DNA of 64,000 nucleotides from Zarea fungicola (taxonomy: Eukaryota; Ascomycota; Sordariomycetes; Hypocreales; Cordycipitaceae): NCBI GenBank assembly GCA_900169235.1, contig FWCC01000251.1, positions 1 to 64,000 of the forward strand. Reading direction: 5' to 3'. A model generated the notes under the pieces. That model searched no databases. It was given only the letters and a program-made list of their open reading frames with translations, and was not told the origin of the DNA. Made by a program: the position numbers and the translations under genes. This document shows positions 23,959 to 35,814 of this stretch, piece by piece (the first letter of the stretch is position 1; each line of letters starts with the position of its first letter).

Positions 23959-25986
23959 ATGCCGCGACTGCTATGTATGTTAATTGGTCTCGGGGGGTTT
24001 ATCAAAACTAACACCAGGCACAGCTTCGGCCATGGCGCTGCGGCGCGATCCGCGAATGCTCAAGCTACCACCTTATTTGTCACTCATCTGCATCGCCGTT
24101 GGATTTGCCTGGCTCCTTCTACTTCCGCTCGATAACTACTCAAGACGAACATATATATCTGAAAATGCGTTGCTACCAGGACAGGTACACACATATTTTG
24201 GGGGCAGTGAACAGAACATATTTAGAGCCTACCGGCGCGAGGTAGACCTATTGGAAGCCAAAGACAATTATCAGTAGGACGAAGCTTTTCTTGAGTATCA
24301 GCAGTAAAATGGAAGCTAATCCTCCATTTTTACAGAATCAACGACAGGATCGAGGCCATTCTCAAAGACGTCGGCGTGAAGGTGGGACGCCAAAATTACA
24401 CCTACCACTACGCTGGTAACGAGCAATCCGGCGAAAATGTGTACGGCATACTGCAGGCACCACGAGGTGATGCTACAGAAGCGATTGTTCTGGTGGCAGC
24501 CTGGAAGACAGTCAGTGAAGAGATAAACCGCAATGGAGTTACTCTTGCGCTTACTCTCGCACGTTACTTCAAGAGTATGGTTTTGTTTTTAGTTGACGCT
24601 TTGCAGGTATAGAGCTAATGTCATCACAGGATGGTCCCTTTGGTCAAAAGACATCATCATCGTTATTCCACCGGATAGTAAAGCGGGCACGCAGGCATGG
24701 GTTGATGCCTATCACGACGCGCACGATGCAAGATATGTCGCTCCGCTGCCGCTGAAATCCGGGGCGCTCCAGGGTGCTCTGGCTCTTGACTATGCAGTTG
24801 ACTACCGATTTGAAGCACTGCACATCATATATGATGGAACCAATGGCCAGTTGCCCAACCTCGATTTAATCAACTCCATAGTCAACATTGCAGGAGACCA
24901 AATGGGTGTTCACACTGCTATTCAAGGGATAGAAAACCATTCAAACGGCTACCAGGACAGGCTGCACACAGTTTTACGTGGAATGATCAGGCAGGGTCTG
25001 GGTCTTGCAACGGGTCCCCACAGCAGTTTCATCCCATACCACGTTGATGCGATTACCTTGCAACCATACGGAGAGGGATGGCATGATGAGATGGCGTTGG
25101 GGCGGATTGTTGAAGGAACTTTTCGAAGTCTTAACAATCTACTGGAGCATCTCCATCAAAGCTTCTTTTTCTATCTTCTCATGCACAGAGACCATTTTGT
25201 TAGCATTGGTACTTATCTTCCAAGTGCGATGCTATTGGCGGCCAACTTCAGCATTATGGCCATTTTCCTTTGGGTCAAGAGCGGACAGGGGCCTGCAGAC
25301 AAACCAAAACAGTCGAGTGCTCCCGAGAAACGGACCAAGAACCCTGACCCCCAAAACTCATCTTCTACAGTGGAAAGGGACCTTTTCCTACCCATCACGG
25401 TTGTTACCACGTGCCAAGCTTTGTCCGTCGTTCCGCTTTTTGCCTTCAACAACATTTCCGCTTCAGTATGTGCAGTGGCCATGCACCCGGCGTTTAGACC
25501 GTATCAAGCTAACATGTTTCATTCTAGATACTTCCCTCTATGTTCGCAGTATTTACCCTGCTATCTATCACGCTTCCGTGGCTCATTTCCCACTTTTTGG
25601 CACGTTATAATGCCACCATTCAACAGTTCCAGCTCATCAAGTCCTTTTCACTCTTGTTTCTCGGTATGTCGCTTGCCACTCTTGCGACACTCAATTTCTC
25701 ATTGGCATTCTTGGTTGGCCTTCTCGCTACGCCTTTTACTTTTGTGCGAACGTCCCGCAACATATTCTTAAAGTTGGGACTGGCTGGTTTGTTGACGGGC
25801 ATTGCACCACCAGTTCTGGTATACTTGTCCTCGCAGCTTCTGGACCTTGGGGTTTCCACTATTTTGAAAGAGGCAAGCTTTGGGTGGAATGTCTGGGGCA
25901 TGTACACGTCCATCGTGGTTTGGTGCGTTTGGTGGCCGGCTTGGGTGCTCGGCATGGTCAATGTGGTTGGCTCTCCAGTAGTCTAG
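23959..25986 (+). CDS. GAA1: GPI transamidase subunit Gaa1
   Basis: Five exons (23959-23974, 24024-24273, 24336-24574, 24630-25465, 25528-25986) give 599 residues. A 16-nt first exon supplies MPRLL-S and joins to SSAMALRRDPRMLKLPPYLS. The 49-nt intron has donor gtatgt and branch aactaac. If this exon is wrong, the in-frame ATG at 24032 starts the protein. Marks are the N-terminal membrane anchor, ENALLPGQVHTYFGGSEQ, DIIIVIPPDSKAG-QAWVDAYHD, an M28-like lumenal domain, then several C-terminal membrane helices ending in VWWPAWVLGM. Gaa1 is part of the ER complex that attaches GPI anchors. It faces RPN9 tail to tail. Confidence 0.93.
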
Positions 25987-26215
25987 AAATGTGGAACAAC
26001 GCACAGCACTGGCTCACACATGTATACTAAGATATAGAAACCGCCTTTTTACTCCTTTACTGTTACATAATGGCATTCTTGCGCTTTGTAATCTGTGGTC
26101 GTCTATGCAGATTTGCAAGATGAACGCTCAGCCCCGAGTCTCGGTAGCACGTAGCACGCAGTTCATCTAGCCTTGGTGATCATGCTCATAGACCCATCCT
26201 GGCGAAACCTCTAGC

Positions 26216-27469
26216 TCATGCCGCCCATACATCCTTGCCAGCCTTCTCTATCCAGTTGCCCAGCTGGTTTACGCTCGAGTCCCAATCCAGCAGACGCTGG
26301 CGCATGCTCCCAATCTGCTTCATATCTAGTACCTTGGGCTGAACCCACGTTATCTGAGCGATTCCATTCACTTGGTCAATGGTACCACGTAGAAGCCCCA
26401 GGCTCAGAGCCTTCATGATTAAATGCTCGATTTCATCGGGCCGAACCTTGGTTTCATGAGAGATTGTTGCAAATGACATGGCACGGTCATGAGGCGGGCG
26501 TCTGAAAACTGCCTCCGTCAAGGCAGCCAAGTATATTTTTTGCCTTAGGTGGGTAGAGTTGTCGTTTAGTAACTTGTTGGAGGCGATATGGTCTGAGAGG
26601 GCCTCGTATGCGGCCAGGTCACCACGATTGTAGGCAAAGAGAAGGTCACGTAGCCAGGAATCGTCTTCGTCCTGTGCGAGGGCATCCAGAATTGGATGCA
26701 AGAGGAGTTCGCCAAAATTATAGATGCTGTTGGACACCAGGGCAGCGACGCTTAAGTAATATGCTCGGCGATGACGCTCGTCTTCAGACATGGTCGAAAG
26801 GTCGATGCATGCAAGGTATAACAGAGCCGTTCTGTAATAGTTGGCGAAATCCATCTTTCTCTGCTCTTGGTTAGAAACATGTGAAACCCGTTGTAAAGAA
26901 TTACTTGCCTGGTAATAGCTTGCGTTCGCATCGTAAAAAGCGGCGTGCACGATGACCTCTACGGAATCGAGAGAGTCAAGGATTTTTTCTGCTGTGTCTA
27001 AATCCTTCCTTGCCTCTTCCAACTCGTTCAGGCTTAATTTCACTTGCGCCACTGCAACGGAAGCAAAGACTAGGGCGTCTTCGGAGTCCTCTGTGTCGAC
27101 CTTCTTGACAACGGTTTGTAAGAATTCCAACCGCTCACGGTTGTCTTGTATAATTTTAGCAAATGATCGAAAGCTCATTTCACTCAATTTTGAAGTTATA
27201 CCTTTACATTGCGATGCAGCTTTCAATGCAAGATCAACCAACTTAAGCTTGTTAATCTTATCGGCAAACTTCAGAATGAAGACCCGGTAGAAAGCTAAGC
27301 GCTGAGGCGCACTTCCTTCGTCGCTGAAGAATTGAACGAGGGCATCTGTGAGCTGATGCCAGAGCTTTCTCTCCCAGAAATTTTCAAAGTCGAGAATCAG
27401 TGGCTGAAGCTCCTCGGAGGCATTGTCCCGCTGCTCAGCCAGGAAGTCGGGGATTGTGTCGGCATTCAT
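26216..27469 (-). CDS. RPN9: 26S proteasome lid subunit Rpn9 (PSMD13), PCI domain
   Basis: An open frame of 417 codons covers the gene. It has N-terminal helical repeats (DFENFWERKLWHQLTDAL), FYDANASYYQ...ANYYRTALLYLACIDLS, and a C-terminal PCI winged helix (ISHETKVRPDEIEHLIMKALSLGLLRG) followed by ITWVQPKVLD. Bases 26861-26908 (48 nt) look like an in-frame GC-AG intron: donor gcaagt, branch ctaac, acceptor cag. Removing it joins YYQ to RKMDFANYYR and gives 401 residues, matching the usual unbroken helix. Rpn9 stabilises the proteasome lid. It shares a 466-bp divergent promoter with the complex I 40-kDa gene. Confidence 0.93.
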   Translation of the reverse strand: MNADTIPDFLAEQRDNASEELQPLILDFENFWERKLWHQLTDALVQFFSDEGSAPQRLAFYRVFILKFADKINKLKLVDLALKAASQCKGITSKLSEMSFRSFAKIIQDNRERLEFLQTVVKKVDTEDSEDALVFASVAVAQVKLSLNELEEARKDLDTAEKILDSLDSVEVIVHAAFYDANASYYQASNSLQRVSHVSNQEQRKMDFANYYRTALLYLACIDLSTMSEDERHRRAYYLSVAALVSNSIYNFGELLLHPILDALAQDEDDSWLRDLLFAYNRGDLAAYEALSDHIASNKLLNDNSTHLRQKIYLAALTEAVFRRPPHDRAMSFATISHETKVRPDEIEHLIMKALSLGLLRGTIDQVNGIAQITWVQPKVLDMKQIGSMRQRLLDWDSSVNQLGNWIEKAGKDVWAA

Positions 27470-27935
27470 TGCGTTCGAACGTTTCTCGGTGCCGGTATGT
27501 CGAGACTAGGCTGGTAAAGCTTGATTCGAAGCTGTTATTACGGATTGATTGGTTCCCAAGCACGCCAGGGATTTTGCGCAGTTGGTTGTTGAGAAGATTC
27601 GGTGGTTGAATCGAGTTGAACTGGAGCTTTTGCTGGTATTTAGTGTCGGGTCTCTAGGTCCACGCGATGCTCTGGTAGCCTGGAGCTTAGCACGGGCCAC
27701 TTGGAAGCTACTAGGTAACCTGGTAAGTTACATGAGCCCGAATCTTAGTAAGCGGTGACTGGTCGTCGTCCAGAGCTGTAAAGGCGTCATGTGAGCTACC
27801 ACGTGATCTCGCTGGCTCCGCCAGCTAACTCATCATTACATTCAATGGACCTTGGATTGGTTCAGACGAGAAAGAGATCATTGAAGTTGGTTGACAGGCA
27901 ACAGCCATTCTTGCTTCAATCATTAAACCGCAAGA
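27470..27935. promoter_or_regulatory. Divergent promoter region of RPN9 and NUO40
   Basis: The two starts point away from each other across 466 bp. No known element can be assigned with confidence. Confidence 0.5.
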
Positions 27936-29486
27936 ATGGCAACATCGCTAATTGCGGCACGCTCTGCGCGCACTGCTCTTCCCAATGCCGCTGGGAAGCG
28001 CTTTCTGTCCGACATCGCCATCACAAGAACCGGCAAACCAATTATTCGAACTGAGGGTGGAAGGCAAGTGTTGAATGTTCAATTGAAATCATGCCATTGA
28101 GTCTAACTGTGTTCGACTTGTAGATCTTCCCTTGGAGGTATATCGACTCTTACCTTAGCGAATCTGCGACAACGAAGCTAACAGCGTCAGGCCATACCGC
28201 GACTGTTTTTGGCGCAACGGGTCAGCTTGGCCGATATATTGTGAACAGGCTCGGTATGGCAATTGACGTCAGCAAAGCGAGCAGTAGCTAACAAATTACA
28301 GCTCGACAAGGATGTACCGTCATTGTTCCGTTTCGGGAGGAAATGACGAAGCGACACCTCAAAGTTACTGGAGATCTTGGCCGAGTTGTTTTCATTGTAA
28401 GGAATCTGCACCTCATGGGCAGTCAACTAGTTACGTAGCTAACGCATTTTATTAGGAATATGACCTTCACAATACATCGTCCATTGAGGCTAGTGTTCGT
28501 CATTCCGATGTCGTTTACAACCTAATCGGCCGTAATTATCCTACCAAGTATGCTCCGACTACGACTAGAATGTTTCAATTGTACTGACGTACACAGGAAC
28601 TTTTCTCTAGCCGATGTTCACGTCGAAGGAACCGAGCGTATTGTTGAAGCCGTTGCGAAATACGACGTCGATCGTTACATCCATCTCTCCTCTCACAACG
28701 CCGATACATTGTCGCCATCTGAGTTCTTCGCCACAAAGGTAGGCTATTAGAAGTGAATAAATAAGGCCATTTATAGTAACACATCTATCAGGGACGTGGT
28801 GAGGAAGTTGCTCGAAGCATCTTCCCCGAGACCACTCTTGTGCGACCTGCTCCAATCTTTGGTTTCGAGGACAACCTACTCCTCAAATTAGCCTCTGTGC
28901 TCAACCTCTTTACTGCCAACAACATGCAGGAGAAGTTTTGGCCTGTCCACGTACGTTGGAATCTTCTCTTGTTTTGAAACCAATACTAACGCGTTCTCAG
29001 TCCATCGATGTCGGCGCAGCTCTAGAAAAGATGCTCTACGACGACTCCACCGCAGGTCAAACGTTTGAACTGTACGGCCCCAAGCAATACAGCATGGCAC
29101 AGATTGCGGCCATGGTGGACAAGGAGATTTTTAAGCAGCGGAGACACGTCAACATCCCCAAGGCTGTGCTGAAGCCTGTTGCCAGGGTTCTCAACAAGGC
29201 GCTCTGGTGGCACAGCATGTCTGCTGACGAAGTTGAGCGCGAATTTATTGACCAAGTCATTGACCCTGAGGCAAAGACCTTCAAGGACCTCGGCATTGAG
29301 CCTGGTGACATTGCCAACTTTACCTACCACTACCTGGTAAGGGCTCCTGACTAAGAATTCATTGACGATTTCTAACAAGACATTTAGCAAGGATTCCGCA
29401 GCCAGAACTACTACGATCTGCCACCTGCCACTGAGAAGGAGAAGCGTGAAGACAAGAAGTACATTCATGTCTTGGATGAATTGTAA
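27936..29486 (+). CDS. nuo-40: NADH:ubiquinone oxidoreductase 40-kDa subunit (NDUFA9 family)
   Basis: Nine exons join to 375 residues: 27936-28063, 28124-28137, 28191-28253, 28302-28396, 28456-28547, 28597-28738, 28792-28950, 29001-29336 and 29388-29486. This is the usual length of the fungal subunit. An Arg-rich presequence precedes TRTGKPIIRTEGG. The SDR-type nucleotide-binding site is TATVFGATGQLGRYIVNR. Then come NLIGR-YPTKNFSLADVHVEGT, the C-terminal FTYHYLQGFRSQ and a charged tail. The subunit binds NADPH in the matrix arm of complex I and is structural. Intron 1 starts with gcaagt (GC-AG), the only donor that restores GGRSSLGG. Exon 2 is only 14 nt. Confidence 0.95.
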
Positions 29487-29929
29487 ACTTGAAGCTCGTT
29501 ACCCATATGTTTATGTATATAGAGCCGTGATCTAGACAAAAGCTGGAGCCAAGCGGCAATGCAGTTAATCAATTATTGTTCCTTTGTATTATAACATCAT
29601 TGCAGTCAAATATTTGTTGGCGTAGAGCAGCGTTTACTTCGGTACCTCTGTTCCTCCTGGGCAGCCATCCTTAGCTCAAAGCTGCCCAAGGTTCAGACAA
29701 TTGATGGGACGTAGAGCCACACGCAGAGTTTTTTGAGCAGTGAGCGAGTTGCAGATGTGTGGTATAAATTGCGATACGGAAAATATAATGCACCATGATA
29801 ACGCGTAATATGCACTTGGATGCAACTCCATTTTACGCGTCCAAGACTAACTACAAAAAGGCTGAGCCGTTGCGCAGCTTAGTCATGAACGAATATACGT
29901 TGTCGGTCGGCTCAGATTGCGTTTGGAAA
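29487..29929. other. Convergent gap between NUO40 and UBP8
   Basis: These 443 bp hold the 3' ends of both genes. Nothing else is seen. Confidence 0.6.
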
Positions 29930-31752
29930 CTATGCCAGCGAGCGAATGATGTAGAACAAAAGGTACGCCTGGGCGCCAAGGACATCTGAAAGGCTTGCCA
30001 GTTCTACCTTGTGATCGTTGAACTTGAACCACTAGGGGGAAGTCAGCAAATACGTCATTATGTGCAAACTGATGCTGAACGAACCTGGTCGCCAACGCGG
30101 CAATACGATGTGTAATGGCCGGTCTCAATGGCACCAACATGAACCACCACGCTGAGAAGATCGTATACGCAGGACCGATGTAGCTCCATATTTTCACGAT
30201 TGTCACGATTGCGAGCGCGATTTGTATAAGGAAGCATATTGAGCTGCAGAGGAAACTCTACAGGCGCAACAATCTTTGACGCGGCATGATCATGGCGCCC
30301 TTGCTTGTACTCAAATCGCTGCACCTCAAACGCTTAGTATTGATGAATTCATGGACTGGATGCATTGCATCGTAGCCTACCTTGAGTTGTATAGACAGGA
30401 CATTTGGCAAGCGTTTGACGCTTGTATAACGTCTTGCCTGCTGCGTGGAAGCACAGTGGTGACATCGATATTCGCATTTATCTGACTTGATATACTCCTC
30501 ATCAAGACAGTCAGTAAGGGTGAGACTGGGAACTTTCTGTCCAGCTTTCTTGTTCCTCTTCTGCGCCAGGCTATCAAGTCCAACACTGAGATCCAAAAAG
30601 GACTGTACTGTGTTGCTAGAGGAGTTGCAATTCTGGCAGGTCGTGGTTGTTTGCATTTTACCATAAAATGTTTGATGAATGATGCAGTTGCAGCTATGCT
30701 CACTTCCGATCTCGGGCTTCTTGCCATCGCCATTGCGCTCATGCAGGTCTTCGGCGAGGAATTGGAAGAACTCATGCGCATCTTGTTCCTTTGTCGTTAC
30801 GAGGTTTTCGAAGGCTTTCTTTTCCGATATCCAGAATCCAGATAGTATATTCGCAGCAGTGTAACCATTTGTGTTTTCGAGTGCGTAAAAATCTTGGAAC
30901 ATGTCATCCATAGCGCAGCTTAGACAGTGCGGTATACTGCACTCGTTACTTTGATGCCCATCGCTGAGGTAAAAGTTCCGCAGAAGGGGGTTATGCAGAA
31001 AGCTTTGCAGAACAACATTCTGGTAGCACGTTGCTCCTGCATTGTATATACCACGGAGGCCATCTGCACGGCAGGAGGCGAGGGTTGTATTCGAAGAAAT
31101 GTATCTCGGGTCGTCCTTGATGGAGTCGGTGAAGAGCTCGTCATGCTTTCGTTTTCGTCCTGCACTCCCTATTAGCTTTCTTTCTATGCGACTGGAAACG
31201 CTTTGTGGCCCTACCAGAGAAGGATCCAGTCCCGATCTTCCGCAGGCGAAGCTCTTCGAGGGTCGGATCCCAAACCAAGTCATCGCATATTTGGCAATAG
31301 AGTGCCCCGTTTCGAGAGTCAACATCTAGGGAGTTGAATAAGTATGTCGTTGTGAAACTAAGTAGTAGAAATCATACAGAATCGGTGCGATTTTTTATTC
31401 CCATGTCCCAGTCTGTCTTCTTCGGAGACTGTGGTAGGACATTGTAGGCAAAGATAATTAGACGTCAGCGTAGTGATCGGCCGACCCTCCTTGTTTGTAG
31501 AAGTCTGTGGAACAATTGGGTTTGTATCGAATATTCCTCGAAGAATCATTTTGTAATGAGCTATTGAGCTATTCATTACCTCTTGCCCTTGCGACAAGAG
31601 AAGTTGGACATGTTCTTGATATTTTGTCAGAGCCATTATTTGTAAGGAAGCGTCACATAAGGCATACCGCATCCAAACATTGGTGAGCCTGGGATAGGTG
31701 ATTTCACACGAGCATTCCGGGGTGACGCGGGCGTAACTGGACGGCTAGACAT
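29930..31752 (-). CDS. UBP8: SAGA-complex ubiquitin hydrolase Ubp8 (USP22 family)
   Basis: Six exons (31668-31752, 31378-31614, 31215-31325, 30381-31168, 30085-30318, 29930-30031) give 518 residues. The N-terminus is MSSRPVTPASPRNARV. A UBP-type zinc finger follows (YLCLQCPTTVSEEDR, SHRFYVDSRNGALYCQICDD). The USP domain has the Cys box GIYNAGATCYQN with C192, QDAHEFFQF, a zinc-ribbon CNNC-like set (CQNCN, CEYRCHHC) and the His box ETGHYTSYC with H475, ending WFKFNDHKVELASL. Ubp8 removes ubiquitin from histone H2B; H2B itself lies 26 kb to the right. Intron 5 uses donor gttcgt. The start is supported by the shift into the conserved HVQLLL segment. Confidence 0.93.
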
Positions 31753-32710
31753 GGTGCCAACTGTTCTATAGCGAGAGCGAGAGGTCGCGTGCTTCGTGGT
31801 ACCAAACTGTAGATGTGGACGATTATACAGCCGCCTTGTGTTGCCTTTGTTAGTAGTCGTTCGATGATCGGTTTTTTTCGATTTCTTTTTGATCGTATGC
31901 CGTGGCTGGTATTTCTGGTGGTTGTGAACTGCTTTAGAAAGTGTTAAGGCAAATAGGGATGGCAGAAGTCCGGCCAAGATCTCAGGGATGGCAACTTGAT
32001 ATTTTCTGCCAGAGCCGAATTTTTTGTACGCGCGTGTCTTGGCGCAATGTGCAACACGAATGGAAAGTTCGCGAGTTGTTTATTGGCCCGAACTGCACTG
32101 CAATTGTTTTCGGTATAATTGATGGCTTCCCATAATACGCACATGCTGAAGCGCTACGCCATCGTAACCCGATTTCGAATCAATATGCAGCTTATCGATT
32201 GCAGGGATTGCGGAAGTGGATAAATTCCGCTCTCCGTACTACAGCTGTGTTTCAAACTGCATCGAACTTAAATTTATAAACTGATGCGTCACCGTTCCTA
32301 TCTACCGTAATATATGACTTTATTTTGAACCTTTTATTTGCTTTAGATATGTCCTGTTTGGTACCACTTTATATATATGAATTTTTCCACGAATCAATAA
32401 TAATACGTTGTACAAATCTTTCGCCCTGTGGCCAGACAGCTATGGCGTACCTGCACAGGGGTCTTTCAGTGGCGTAACCGAGGTTCTTCTCTTACCATCA
32501 AATAGTTTTATTAGCTCAGTTAAGTTTCCTTCTGTCAACTGCCATATAAATAACGTCATGCTGCAATCCTGCTTCTTGTTTTTACATCAACGAAGCAATA
32601 TCTTCCCTCTTTCCAAGTCGATTTGACTATCACAAGCGAGCAAGGGAAAGACGGCGGTTTTGCTTGGGAGTTGCCAACTTGTATCTGTGGCATCAGCGCC
32701 CAGGATAACA
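31753..32710. promoter_or_regulatory. Divergent upstream region of UBP8 and the LACTB2-like gene
   Basis: 958 bp, AT-rich toward the right (about 32270-32410). No gene is supported. Confidence 0.5.
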
Positions 32711-33550
32711 ATGAACCTCACTCCATTGCCAGAGGTGAAACGCCTCAGCCCCATCTGCATCCGGATTCTAGGCGGTAATCCTGGCAAATTTACGCTCCAA
32801 GGAACAAACACCTATCTGCTAGGCTCTGGGAAACGCCGTATTTTGATAGACTCTGGAGAGGGGAAGCCGGCATGGGCGTCGTCGCTTAAAGCTGTCCTTG
32901 AGCAAGAAAATGCAACAGTAGAGGCTCTTTTACTTTCGCATTGGCACCACGATCATGTCGGAGGCATAGACGATCTGCTCAAAATTGCTCCGCAAGCCGT
33001 CGTCTATAAGTTTGCACCAGAAACTGGACAAGTCGCGATTCAAGATGGCCAATTGTTTCAAGCAGACGGTGTAACTGTCACGGCGCATCATACGCCTGGT
33101 CATACAACAGACCACCTCGTCTTTACCTTAGCGGAAGAAGATGCAATGTTTACTGCCGATAATGTACTTGGCCAAGGCACAGCTGTCTTCGAAGACATGA
33201 CCTCATATCTCAACAGTCTACTCAAGATGAAGAACCTCTTTCGTGGCAGAGCCTATCCTGGTCATGGCGAGATAATTGAAGATGGTGTCGACAGGATTAT
33301 CGAGTATATCAACCATCGAAAGCAGCGAGAAGATCAAGTGGTTCAGGTCATCAAGGGATCTCAGAAGTCAGGTAGCAGAAGGTGGACCGCCATGGCAATT
33401 GTGAAGGTAGTATATAAAGACGTGCATGAAGACTTACATCCCGCGGCTTGCGCTGGTGTGGTACAGATACTAGACAAACTAGAAAAGGAAGGCAAGGTAG
33501 CTCGATCAGGTGATGATGGCTGGTGTCTGACTGGCCAGGCAGCGTTATAA
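32711..33550 (+). CDS. Metallo-beta-lactamase-fold hydrolase, LACTB2-like
   Basis: Single exon; the ATG at 32711 (aacaATGaac) gives 279 residues, and an in-frame ATG at 32660 would add 17. The fold starts with a lactamase strand pattern (GGNPGKFTLQGTNTYLLG). The metal site is LSHWHHDHVGG (HxHxDH), followed by TPGHTTDHLVF, FTADNVLGQGTAVFEDM and YPGHGE. A C-terminal winged-helix-like domain contains HPAACAGVVQILDKLEKEGK. LACTB2 in animals is a mitochondrial endoribonuclease. Close relatives in fungi also act as thioesterases beside polyketide synthases, but no polyketide gene lies here, so the housekeeping role is preferred. The substrate is not certain. Confidence 0.88.
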   Translation: MNLTPLPEVKRLSPICIRILGGNPGKFTLQGTNTYLLGSGKRRILIDSGEGKPAWASSLKAVLEQENATVEALLLSHWHHDHVGGIDDLLKIAPQAVVYKFAPETGQVAIQDGQLFQADGVTVTAHHTPGHTTDHLVFTLAEEDAMFTADNVLGQGTAVFEDMTSYLNSLLKMKNLFRGRAYPGHGEIIEDGVDRIIEYINHRKQREDQVVQVIKGSQKSGSRRWTAMAIVKVVYKDVHEDLHPAACAGVVQILDKLEKEGKVARSGDDGWCLTGQAAL

Positions 33551-35814
33551 GATCTTTTGTTATTTTTACCATAACAGAGTGCGAACAGAATTTGAGTACT
33601 GCCTTTTTATCGCTGGATCGGGTGAACTAGCCATTTTATTTTGCGCTATCTGAAAACGATGGAAATGTATGCAAGTTTCTCGTCCATTTCAGTTCCTCGC
33701 CACCCATTCTAGACCCCTACACCTAGAGTAGGTAGGCATCATCTGCATGCACGCCAAAGGTAGTAAACGTGGCAGTCTACGAGGCCGTAGATAATCGCTC
33801 GCACTACCTGCCTACACCACCAAAGAAAGAATCGGCTTTTACACCCGGCCTGCTTTAGAACCATATCCGAAGCAGCCGAGACTCCTAGAATGGTGGGGTT
33901 GTCATGTACATGTATGATACATACCCAGTATGCTTTATTGGTATTCCGCGATGTCAAATCATCTCCGCAAATAATTTTTCCTGTTCAATACCCATATATA
34001 GCGGTAATGACATTGGAAAGGCAGCTTTGCATATCTGGCAATCCTTCTAGTTGCCTTACAAGCAACACCACATAGGTGGACCTGGTGTTGATGAAGCGAT
34101 ATGTGACTCACATGGTTGCTTTTCAGCCGCAGGTTTGGTTGCAACCGGTACATTTCTGGGGGATAAAGTATAATATTATTTCGCAACAAGGCTCCCTCCA
34201 CCGATGCAGCTTTGGTAGAATAGTTGGTATAGATCACTCGTAGCAAGTCGCAGCTGTAGAAGAATGCAGAAATACCAGATACTTAGAGCCTCGCTGCGTT
34301 TCTTCTAGTGTATCTTTGTCAATGTCAATTATAAATGAAGGACATCTGTACACTGCGACGGCTCGGCGACAGGTGCTCAACGCACAGGGACGATCATCAC
34401 TACGTCACTGTGAGAGGCGGGACCGAAAAGGAAGGCTTATCTCCATGCTTCTACGGCCGCAGCCACACACCAAGGGGGGTTGACCCGTTAACAGCCCGTT
34501 TGTTTTGAGATTCTCAAGTCACAGCCGATCGTAAAGTCTCAATGTACGCTATGAAAAGAAGATGGCTGAAAGCTAGCCATCAAGATTTTGTGAATTTATA
34601 TGCATGCAAGCTTGAACGTCTCTCAATTCAGTGGCAGAGTAGACTAATGAGCAGTGGCAACGAGGAGGCAGGATTACATTAACTTTCGGATCGTTCGGGT
34701 CAACGTTGGGTCATACGCTCAGGCGTGCCCTAGGGTCGGACTTGGCGCCTCCGACTTAGGTGTCAAGTGTTAATAACTAAACTTTGGTTTAAAAAAAAAT
34801 AATAGGGGGGGTCCATGGAGCACTAACACTTGTACCAGTAGTTACCTCTTACGACGGATTAAGTGAGCCAAAACTAACCTGTTCATTTTCGGAGGGCGCG
34901 TCGCTGTGACCTTTGACAGTGTTATTATTGTAGCCTACAAGTTGACCCCTCAAAGCGAACAATCAAGTCTATTACATCTGCTATTGCCGAGATGGCTCAT
35001 GCACAAGGCCATAATGAAGTTTTACAAAAAGCAGCTTCGAGTCTGAGATTGTTAACGCTTTCTTGGACGCCACAACCGTCAACAAGGGTCCTAATTTCAT
35101 TCATGGCAAGGCTGGCTTCTATGTGTCGGTGGCCGATTTTCGCCGCTAGCAGATACGTTACAGGTACAACACCTTTCTCATCGGTTTTCTGTTTTCTGCC
35201 CACTTTTTGCTAATACCGTCCCACTAACTCCTCTAACTAATAAGGCGCCTGGATTTACATTTATATTAGCTTGCCAGCCTGGCCCTTTGCCGCCCCCCAC
35301 AGAGCCACTGTGCTTCGTGTGCTGGTTGTATTCCGCGACAACATCACTTCGACGGCTGTGACCAGCCACTTGAGTCGTCGTGGCAAATGCACGCAGTTCC
35401 CCACTTGCAACCCTGTGTTTCTATCTACACAGTGTCGGAAGCATCGGATCGTCCCTTCTATTTAGGATACTCTCGTGATGAATATAATAACGGTATCTCC
35501 GCGGCGCTGCCTTCGTGACAGTTGCTTTGACATCCAACTGTACTCACACTTTCCTTCGATCGCATGCTCCTTCTCTGTACCCAATCTTAGCCGCCCTCTT
35601 TTTTGTTACCGTTCATGCAAGGCCATCATACCAGCTGCAACTCTCGGTTATAATACAATAGCGTTTTATACAAAGTAACCCACATTCCGAGCTTACCTCC
35701 CCGCGACAGTCGCCTATCTGCCACGGCAGCTCTTGCAGCACAGCAGGCCTTCTGGTGATCGATTTCACTTCGTTGTAGCTACTTAAAAACTGAAGCTCAC
35801 CATCTGTTGCCTCC
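33551..35814. other. Long intergenic region (2.3 kb)
   Basis: No gene can be supported. Open frames on both strands near 34990-35220 (about 70 codons each) lack family motifs. An A-run followed by a G-run sits at about 34788-34812. The right end should hold the YTP1-like promoter. Confidence 0.6.

Noticed and set aside
32711..33550. Possible polyketide thioesterase and hence a biosynthetic cluster
   Set aside because: The metallo-beta-lactamase fold fits, but no polyketide synthase, methyltransferase, oxidase or cluster regulator lies within the window; flanking genes are housekeeping.
34992..35213. Overlapping open frames of about 70 codons on both strands
   Set aside because: No family match, no splice partners, and both strands open equally well.
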